A stretch of 64,000 nt of DNA from Pyrenopolyporus hunteri. Its lineage: Eukaryota > Ascomycota > Sordariomycetes > Xylariales > Hypoxylaceae. Of this stretch, positions 56,391 through 64,000 are shown one piece after another. The position numbers were made by a program, and so were the translations under genes. Where the stretch lies: the NCBI GenBank assembly GCA_902806595.1, contig CADCXC010000038.1, forward strand, positions 2,170,001-2,234,000, read 5' to 3'. Below the pieces are notes generated by a model. That model had not been told where the DNA came from. It did no database searches and was given only the letters and a program-made list of their open reading frames with translations. Position 1 is the first letter of the stretch. Every line of letters begins with the position of its first letter.

Positions 56391-58333
56391 TCATCTTGAA
56401 CCAAGAGCGCCGTATATTATATGGGAAATAATTTCTTGGTACTGATGAGCGATAAATATAAATGATATGTACCAGGTAAACATCTACGACTATTAGCCCT
56501 GTCCTATCAACTATACTTGTTATGGTGATGACTTCACGATACCGACGACAGCCAACCGAGTTTCGAAAGAGCCAGTAGTTTATGTCCGGAACATGCAATC
56601 CAGATCACGATCTCCCTCTCCTAGGGAGGCAAGGTCGTGGATGGATTCTGTTGTCCGAGGCCGATAGAAGAGACCTTTAGCTTGATAGGTCCCTTCGTGT
56701 GCCAACCAAAGATTTAGCCCACACCACATTGAATTTAGGTTCACGTTCGCTTTAAAGCGAAGAGAGACTTGTAGTTCTGGAGCTTTCCTAGTGACATTAC
56801 TCTTCTGAGGCTGTCCCTCCGCTAAAGCCCGTGATTGGTGGGTAGTCATAAATGACGAAAGAATGAGCAATCCAAGGCCAGTCTAGTTTAACTAACAGCT
56901 CTTGAACGACGAAGCAGTTAGGCAAGCTTCCCTCTGAAATGAAAAGCAACTACTATACTAGCCTTTCGATTGTCTACTTATTTAGACATTCCCGCGCCTA
57001 TCTATCGGAAACATAATGGCAGCTTCTACTTTCCGTCGATGTCTCATAACCGGGACCGAGTTGATAAGACACAAACGAGAGGCTACCTGAAGCATAGGAA
57101 AAAGAAAAAAGAAATTCAGAGACATGCATGTGGAACTAACAGCCAACCCCCCACGGTGCCACCTCCCAGACTGGATGTTGTCGGGCGAGGTCCCGCAGAG
57201 AGTCAAATACGGCACCGGCGAGGATTGCACGAAACTGCACATAGAGGCGTCCGACTTTGTTAGCACTTTATAATCATCAGCGAACCTCGAGGCGAAGAAC
57301 GAAGATGGCTTCCTTGTTGGGGAGTCTCTGCGCGCTCTAGAAGAATTAGAGCGTGGTTATAGGGATGATGAGCATAATCTACATGACAGCTGGCTGGCTC
57401 TTCACCTCGGAGTTAGTCCATCGAAGCCGTCCTGCAGTGTTAACGGTTAAGCCGTGGAACGTGGCGGTCGTCCAACAATCCGGATTTACCTACCTTACAC
57501 GACCTTCGCTTTGACAGGACGAACCGTTTTTGAGCGTCATGTGGTTGACCGAAGTATCGTGGGCTCTGTGAGACTAGAAGTGACGACAGGGCGGACGCGA
57601 GGGTTGGGGGTAACGAGAATTGTTGGCGTTGGCGTTGGCGTCGTCGTCATAGGGAGTGGTTAATAGCGGTTGGGGAACGGGGGTTAAGGCTTCCCAGCGG
57701 CGGCATCTCCCACTGATCTGGGGGGCAGAAATATGGGCACAAGGAGATGGAAAGCCACCAGACCGAATCGGGATAGCTCTGGTCCCTGTCGCTCACTGCC
57801 AGATCCCAAGGATGACATCATCTCCCGGCCCCCTTGGCTTCGATTCGACTTTTCCCCCCGGATCCTTCTTCCTCGAAGATACCACATTTATCCCCCCTCG
57901 ATCGAATGGCGCCGCATTGCCGTCTATTCGATGATGGCATTAGGCGCCATCCACGCACATCGTTCCCGCGGCGGCCCCATGCACACATACGTACCTCCCA
58001 TGGAGCTTATGTACGTTAGTTTCTGCCGTGTGCCGTATTTGGGTCCCTTGCCTGTATCACGATCCCCTCGCCAGCCAGTACATATGCATATATTTAGGTG
58101 TTGGCTTGCCCGACCCACGTAGGTATCCCGCGTTATTATAGTTCAATATCAACGACTTTCATAGTACGTCTTATATGCATCGAATTAGTCGAGACCGAGT
58201 GACCCGTCCCCTATTCTTCGAATTCAAACCCACTCATCTCTGAAAAGTCTAACCCTGAAGAATACCTTACCTTACTATATCCACCTATATATATAATATA
58301 ATATAATATCATCCACCACACCAAAAGCAAAGA
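56391..58333. other. Spacer, possible remnant exons
   Basis: The minus-strand frame 56580-56870 has protein-like composition (ELQVSLRFKANVNLNSMWC) and might belong to the ATP-grasp-like gene. A GGCGTT repeat lies at 57624-57640. Nothing else is recognised. Confidence 0.4.
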
Positions 58334-59014
58334 ATGGGCAAACTCCCCCCCGCCGACCCGCGCAAATACCTGCCCTCGCGCGCGCACCCGGAGCACCGGT
58401 CCGCGCGCAAGGAGCTCGAGAAGCAGCACCCGTTCGGGTGGAAGGAGCCCCTGGTCCTGGGCATGATCGGCATCAGCCTGGCCTGGGACATCGAGAAGCA
58501 GGTCAGGAAGCACGAGGAGCGCAAGGAGCGCGAGGAGCGCGAGGAGCGCGAGTATCGGGAAAGTCGAGATAGGAATAAGGATAGGGACAGGGACAGGGAG
58601 AGGGAGAGGGAGAGGGAGAGGGAGGACCGTCACCGCCGCGGACGTCGCGGGAGTGCTTTCGACTCCCATTCTTCTGCCGGGGATAGGGGTAGCGAGGCTA
58701 GGAGTAGGAGTAGTAGAGGGGGGGAGTGGCGGGGGAGGAGTTGTGTTGGTGGTAGTAGTAGCAGCGGGAGTGGCAGCGATCGTAGCGTGGCGAGGGACAC
58801 CGTGGATCTCGAGCGGAGTCGGAGAGACCATCGTGATCGCGATCGTGTTCGGTCGGTAGACGTGGGTCGGCGTGATTATCCGAGGTATATCGACGACGAC
58901 GACCGGTATTACGAACCGTCTCGATACGATAGGGGGTACGACGACGGCAGACGAGGACGAGAACGGGATTGGGATCGGGCTTATCACAGTAGAGGTCGCC
59001 GCGATTCCTGGTAG
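58334..59014 (+). CDS. Hypothetical Arg/Glu/Asp-rich protein
   Basis: A single frame of 226 residues. The first 60 residues look like an ordered, conserved module (MGKLPPADPRKYLPSRAHPE, then GWKEPLVLGMIGISLAWDIE). The remainder is low complexity. It has an alternating Glu/Arg and Asp/Arg tract encoded by GAGCGC and GGGAGA repeats (58510-58625), then Ser/Gly and a Tyr/Asp/Arg-rich tail. Such RE/RD tracts are common in nuclear RNA-associated proteins, but no RNA-binding domain is visible. The long frame on the opposite strand is a shadow. A fungal hypothetical protein of unknown function. Confidence 0.6.
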   Translation: MGKLPPADPRKYLPSRAHPEHRSARKELEKQHPFGWKEPLVLGMIGISLAWDIEKQVRKHEERKEREEREEREYRESRDRNKDRDRDREREREREREDRHRRGRRGSAFDSHSSAGDRGSEARSRSSRGGEWRGRSCVGGSSSSGSGSDRSVARDTVDLERSRRDHRDRDRVRSVDVGRRDYPRYIDDDDRYYEPSRYDRGYDDGRRGRERDWDRAYHSRGRRDSW

Positions 59015-59691
59015 ACATACCTTGCTAGGATAATATGGCGCTCTGTTACCGCTTCCTATCGAACACGCTTCGCATCCCCATCATTTTAGTGTCGCTCAGG
59101 AGAGGTGTACGAATATTAGAAAAGTGGGCGGTGCGTGGAAAATACTATGAGAAAACGATATACCCAGGGTTGAGTGGGAATAGAGGCAATACCGAGTGGC
59201 CTTTACGAAAGAACATATTATCATGGGAGAGTCGAAATATAAAAATGGGAATACTAAGAAACACTGGTTTTTCAGGCCCAGCCTCTGTCTCAGCGCCTAG
59301 AGCCACAGCACCCATTCCCCGCCGATCACCAAAGAGTTGAAGTCACGGCTCGATGGACTGTGGTATTTAATTTGCGACACCCTTGGAAGGTATCGAAAAG
59401 GGGAGGAGAGAAGGTGAACCACTGCGTCGATAGTCTCAGATGTTCTAAAAGAAATATGACTGTATTAAGAACGAGTCTATGATGTTACGATTCTACAAGT
59501 AACGAAATCACATATGCACGTTTACCTCTAAACCATCCACTAGCCTGTGCGGTCGGACAAATGCAGATAGGTACAGGTAGATACCATTATTTCCAAGTAG
59601 GAGGACGACTCTAGTAATAATGCTTTTCTATAATGCAGGTCGGGGTCTGTGACTAGTTTCCTCCCTTTTCTTCTTCTTTCCTCTCTCTAAC
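59015..59691. other. Spacer, no gene supported
   Basis: A 101-codon open frame at 59035-59340 has no recognisable features. The rest is the 3' side of the decarboxylase gene. Confidence 0.45.
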
Positions 59692-61332
59692 CTACGCCTG
59701 AGCAATCGTCTTCTCCGCCGCCTCCGTCAGGATCTCGAAGTGCTTTCTGACGTGGTGTTCCTCGACGAACGGTGTCGCCGGGTTATACCGGATAGCGAAG
59801 ACGCCGCCAACCACCGTGCTCGAGAGGAATATACGGCCCTCCTCCACCACGGCGTCGTACATCTTCTTCGTCAGCGCGTTCTGCTCCTCGAGCGTCGCGG
59901 CGCCGGTCCCCTGCCTCGCCAACTTGAACACCGTCAGCGCGAAACGCGGGCCGGTTAGGATCTCGAAGATGTCCGGGCGCGTCTTGGCGAGGCCGGCGAA
60001 GGTCTCGCCGAGCGCCATGTGCCTGCGGACGTGGGCGCGCAGGCCCTCGACGCCGTAGGTGCGGAGGACGAACCAGACCTTGAGGGAGCGGAAGCGGCGG
60101 CCGAAGGGGATCTGCCAGTCGCGGTAGTCGGTGACGAGGCCGGAGTCGGTGTGCTGGTTGCTCACGATGGCGAGGGAGACGCTCAGGGCGTCGGTGAGGA
60201 GGCGGCGGTCGCGCACCCACACGGCGCTGCAGTCGAAGTTGACCAGCAGCCACTTGTGCAGGTTCATGTTGTAGCTGTGGAAGCGCGCCAGCGGCGCCGC
60301 GAGGTGCTGGTGCTCCGGGCAGATCAGCGCCGCCCCCGCGTACGCCGCGTCCACGTGCACCCAGACCTCGCCCGGCCGGCCGGGCGGCGCCAGCTCCTCG
60401 AGCGCCGCCGCGACGCCCTCCATGTCGTCGACCGCGCACGTGTCCGTCGTGCCCAGCGTCACCGTCAGGTAGAAGGGCTCGAGGCCCCTCGCGCGCAGCT
60501 CGAGGACGGTGCGGCGCACCTCGGCCCCCGTCATCCGGTACCCGTCGGCGGCGTGCACGGGGACGGGCCGGAACCGCACGCCGGCGATCTGCGCGCCCTT
60601 CTTGGTGGCGCTGTGGGCGGCCGCGCTGCCGAGCGCCACGAGCTTGCCGCGCCGGAGGGCCATGGCGTCCTCGCGCTCCTCCTCGTCGGCGATGTGCGCC
60701 GTCGCCTCGCGCAGGTACTTGTCGCGGGCGGCGACCAGGACGGTCGCGACGGCCTCGGACGCCGTGCCGTGGATGACGCCGCCGCCGTTGGTGGGGCCCG
60801 TGGAGAGGTAGCAGGGCGGCAAGGCGAAGGCTTTGGCGAGCCAGTCCATCACGATGGTCTCGAGCTCGGTGACGGCGGGCGAGCAGATCCAGTTGAAGGC
60901 GGCGCAGTTGAACGCGTTAGAGTACATCTCCCCGAGCATGGCGGGGAAGCTGCTGGAACAGGGGAACCAGGCTAGGAAGTTGGGCGATTGCCTAGAGGTT
61001 TCCTCTCGGCGTTAATCTAGACTCTCTTCAGATGACGGCGAGTTAGGCGAGCATAAAGGGTGCGAACCAATGTGTTAGGCCGGGTACGATTTTGGCCTCG
61101 ATGTCTTTTTGGATATCGGCCCACGGCTCGCCATTCTGAGGCGCCTCCTCGGGCAGCAGCTTTCTTAGGTAGCCGGGCTCGACATTTGACACGACACGAC
61201 GCTCCTCGATGGTGTCGTAGTATTTGACGACTAGAATAACTTAGCGGGGTGGGTTCAGACCTCCTGAGGACGATGAGACTCACTCTCATCAATGGAGGAT
61301 ATAGCCGCCTCTCGGAATTGCTTGGAGTCCAT
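59692..61332 (-). CDS. Group II PLP-dependent (aromatic amino acid-type) decarboxylase
   Basis: Three exons, 61332-61284, 61230-61068 and 60991-59692, join in phase to 503 residues. Splices give SSIDE|IVKYYDTIEERRVVS and GLTHW|QSPNFLAWFPCSSS. The N-terminal dimer motif VVSNVEPGYL and PNFLAWFPCSSSFPAMLGEM are typical of aromatic-L-amino-acid decarboxylases. The PLP site has the phosphate-loop segment GTASEAVATVLVAARDK, the aspartate in WVHVDAAYAGA (about 285) and the Schiff-base lysine in NMNLHKW (about 317). The likely reaction is decarboxylation of tyrosine, DOPA or tryptophan to the amine; the substrate cannot be read off. Exon 3 is extremely GC-rich, giving long antisense frames. No secondary-metabolite genes flank it. 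Confidence 0.92.
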
Positions 61333-62467
61333 GCCGACCAATTTTTTAATATAGGTTCCGTAGTCAGCCTCCTCTTCGTAACAGCATAAGCCGAAGTATT
61401 TTGCTTTTTCTTTTTTTAATTCAACCAAAATTGCGTCAAGCAAAGGAAAAAAAAGGGAAAGAAGAATAAAAAGATAGCCGCCCGTATAAAAGGAGAACAA
61501 TTCAAGGATCTAGGTTCCCGGGTTCCCGGTTCTAGATATTTTTATAGTCGATTTCGGTACTACCTAAATTTATAGTGGTTATACCTAAGGGATGTACTTC
61601 TGCCGCCCAACTTCGCCGACGCTCGCGGCGCATTCGCGACTTTGTCCCCCCCCGCTCTCACTAAAACTTAGCGCGGGCCGAATAAAAACGGGCGATTTCC
61701 GTACTTGGTCTTACGATATTTTTATTCATCGGAGGGCGCAGTTATGGCATAAAATGCCAACTCTTACATGAACAAGACAACAGATGTCTATTTTCTTACT
61801 ATGGAGTAATAATATCTCAAGTATTAAAGAGGAATTAATATGACTAAGAGAGTAACGCCTATAGGTAAGAGGTAGGTAGGTGTCTACATATTCACAGTAT
61901 GACGGGTCGGTATTCGAATCGAGGAGCTCGATTTCACTGCCTTCACTGCCTGACCTCCTTCTCTTGGTAATGCGGTTGGTTGCCAAATTAATTCAACTTG
62001 TAAGAATTCAAATCAGGATAGGCTATCCCTCTGTCTCTATTGCATTAGCTAACGCATTAGCTAACCATTTTTATATTCTGTGCCGCGTTGGCTCTGATAT
62101 TTCGGACAGGGAACTTCAGATATTCGCTGTCCATCCACGCGTATATTTTGGTAAGGATGAGGACCAACACGATTTTCACCGGATACATCCCACCCCTTTT
62201 TGAATACTAACTCGACGAACTGTTATAGGCCGTTATATCTAGCTCCATACTTGGACTCAACAATCGCCTAATTGGGTGGGTATATGGTGTCGTACCTGGT
62301 GCCTATCGGGATGGGTTAATGTTTCGATCACATAAGGGGCACAACTAGTAAATATCAGCATAGGTAACTTACCCATGTAACCGATAATCACGAGAGCTAT
62401 CCAGCAAGAATCTCATATACGTCCAAGTACCCAATTCAAGCCGAAATACTCTTCGGTTATATCTATC
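61333..62467. other. Spacer between decarboxylase and AAA ATPase genes
   Basis: Contains a palindromic TCTAGGTTCCCGGG-type stretch (61508-61536) and a short GCATTAGCTAAC duplication (62042-62065). No gene is supported. Confidence 0.45.
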
Positions 62468-64000
62468 CTATGTCTTGAACCCCTCCTGCCATTGTCTATA
62501 ATGATCCAACATGTCTCCCGTAACCAGCTTCGGCGTCCTCCGAACCGCCGTAAGCAAGACCTCCATAGCAGGGACCTCATCATCTTCTTCCGTATCCCAG
62601 AACGCCTTGTCGCAGATGCGCGCGATTTCCGCGCCCGAGTACCCATCGGTCTGCCGGGCCAGTTCAGCCAGATCAATACTCCCGTCGTCCGGAAACCCAA
62701 GCTCCCTCGCCTTGGCGGCGAAGATGGCCTCGCGGGCCTTAGTGTCGGGGAGCGGGACGTAGATGAGCTCGTCGAAGCGTCCGGGCCGCCGTAGCGCCGA
62801 GTCGAGTAGCTCCGGCTTGTTGGTGGCGGCGAGCACGAACACCTCGCCGATGCGCTCGAACCCGTCCATTTCCGTTAGTAGCGTGGTAAGTGCCTGCACG
62901 CCCCCTCCGGTACTACTGCTACCGCCGGGACCGGACCGCGATCCCGCGATCGAGTCGAACTCGTCGAAGAATATGATGCTAGGGCTTGCCTCGCGCGCTC
63001 GCTTGAATAGGTTGCGGATCGATCGCTCCGTCTCGCCGACGTACATGTTCAGCAGCTCGCCCCCTTTTACGGCGAAAAAGTTAAAGTCCGATTCTGTAGC
63101 CATGGCCTGCGCCGTCATGGTCTTGGAGCAGCCAGGAGGACCGTAGAGTAGGACGCCCTTGGGCGGTTTGGACATCCTCGCGCGAGGACCCTGAGTTTAG
63201 TAACACCATTAGTCGAATTCATCTTCCCTCGGATGAAGGGATGGAGACGTACCGTGGGACGTCGGAGCACCCTCTGCAGGGCGACCTTGACCTCCTCATA
63301 ACCGCCGATGTCGCTCCAACGCACGGTGGGTGGCTTGAGATTTATATCGTGCATGGCAGTAGGCCGCACTTCATGCAGCCCCTTAGCCACGTCGTCCCAA
63401 ATTAGGGGCTCCGTCTTAGAGGGGCTTCCCACACGTTTCCTCCATGCCTTGGTAGCCCGGTAGAGGACTTTGCGTAAGTCCGCACCGGTGTACGCGTGCG
63501 TACGGTCGCCAAGGTCCGATACGTATTGTTCGAACACCTCAGGGGCGAAAGTTGGCTTGTGATAGCGAATGATCTCCTTACGGCCATGTGCGTCCGGCAC
63601 GGGAAGTGAGATATGCTCCTCAAACCGGCCCGGCCGTTGGAGCGCATGAGGAATGTCATTCAGGAAGTCGAGACAGGTAGCAACCACTAAAACGTGTGGC
63701 CGCCTATTTAATTGGCGTGCTCTGTTTGCTAAAGCGTCGAGCCCCTCGCCAATCACCTCGACCATAACCAGGCGATTGGCCTGTTCCTTGCCTATTAACC
63801 TGGTTATATCGTCGATTAAGAGTATAGTAGGACTGCGCTGTTCGAGGGCGGTCTTAAAAGAGGTTTGTATAGTCGACGGCTTATCATTATAATTTAAGCG
63901 AACCACTCTGCCCCAATTCGTCGCGGCAATGTGGTCCAGGAGCATCGTCTTTCCCGTCCCATGACTTCCGTGAACGACGATTCCGCATGAATAAGTTGGT
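62468..64000 (-). CDS. Two-module AAA ATPase, CDC48/AFG2-like, 5' end outside window
   Basis: Partial gene reading into the window edge. Exon 63190-62468 and an upstream exon from 63253 to beyond 64000 are joined by a 62-nt intron (RRPT|GPRARM). Module 1 begins with Walker A GSHGTGKT right at the edge, Walker B TILLIDDITRLIG and arginine-finger region RPGRFEE. Module 2 has Walker A YGPPGCSKT, Walker B IIFFDEFDSIAG, LLTEMDGF, ATNKPELLD and RRPGRFDEL, with the linker WSDIGGYEEVK before it. Tandem type II AAA domains occur in CDC48, AFG2/Drg1 and peroxisomal Pex proteins; GPPGCSKT is closest to AFG2/SPATA5, which acts in 60S ribosome maturation. Module 1 is divergent, with Asp replacing the Walker B glutamate, so subfamily is uncertain. 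Confidence 0.85.

Noticed and set aside
58211..58987. 258-codon frame antisense to the Arg/Glu-rich gene
   Set aside because: Low-complexity Pro/Thr/Leu tracts simply mirror the repeats of the plus-strand gene, which has the better N-terminal module.
60019..60975. 318-codon frame antisense to the decarboxylase
   Set aside because: Val/Arg/Glu/Ala-rich shadow of high-GC3 coding sequence.

Overview
This window is nuclear DNA of a filamentous ascomycete, most likely a sordariomycete or close relative. Genes lie on both strands with long spacers. They are broken by short GT-AG introns of about 50-160 nt. Their products are fungal housekeeping proteins (NTE1 lysophospholipase, squalene epoxidase, IMP2, ALG5, PP4 subunit 3, eIF2alpha). 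One stretch also carries a CpA-poor, TpA-rich mutation pattern like repeat-induced point mutation (RIP). I see no prokaryotic gene order, rRNA, convincing tRNA or CRISPR.

Layout. 0.9-9.4 kb: a WLM/WSS1-type metalloprotease, a 0.9-kb AT-rich element with terminal inverted repeats, a kelch protein (KEL3/KLHDC4 type), a mitochondrial ornithine carrier and a TspO/MBR protein. 11.4-24.6 kb: an ARS2/SERRATE homologue, a YeeE/YedE sulfur-compound transporter, a medium-chain dehydrogenase and the PP4 regulatory subunit PSY2. 24.6-31.2 kb is a gene-poor island with a MITE-like element, an unrecognised two-exon gene and a solo LTR with an exact 5-bp target duplication. 31.2-41.3 kb: a low-complexity hypothetical gene, an SGNH/GDSL esterase and NTE1. 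42.2-52.7 kb is a run of five plus-strand genes: eIF2alpha, IMP2, an Mme1-like carrier, a large PPR-like protein and ERG1. 53.7-64 kb: ALG5, a possible ATP-grasp remnant, an Arg/Glu/Asp-rich hypothetical gene, a group II PLP decarboxylase and a two-module AAA ATPase cut by the window edge.

How the genes relate. There is no evident biosynthetic cluster. Several products act in mitochondria (ornithine carrier, Mme1-like carrier, IMP2, probable PPR protein, probably TspO). Others serve the ER and lipids (NTE1, ERG1, ALG5), signalling and stress (PSY2, eIF2alpha, WLM protease) or RNA processing (ARS2). Spacers are full of the palindrome ACCTAGGT and of (ACCT)n/(AGGT)n runs, which I did not see inside coding exons.

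The most interesting material is the set of mobile-element traces (2842-3732, 25772-26063, 28393-28578), the lineage-specific gene between two of them, the ATP-grasp-like sequence, and catalytic-motif departures in the SGNH esterase and the first AAA module. Exon boundaries were worked out by hand from splice consensus and reading phase.
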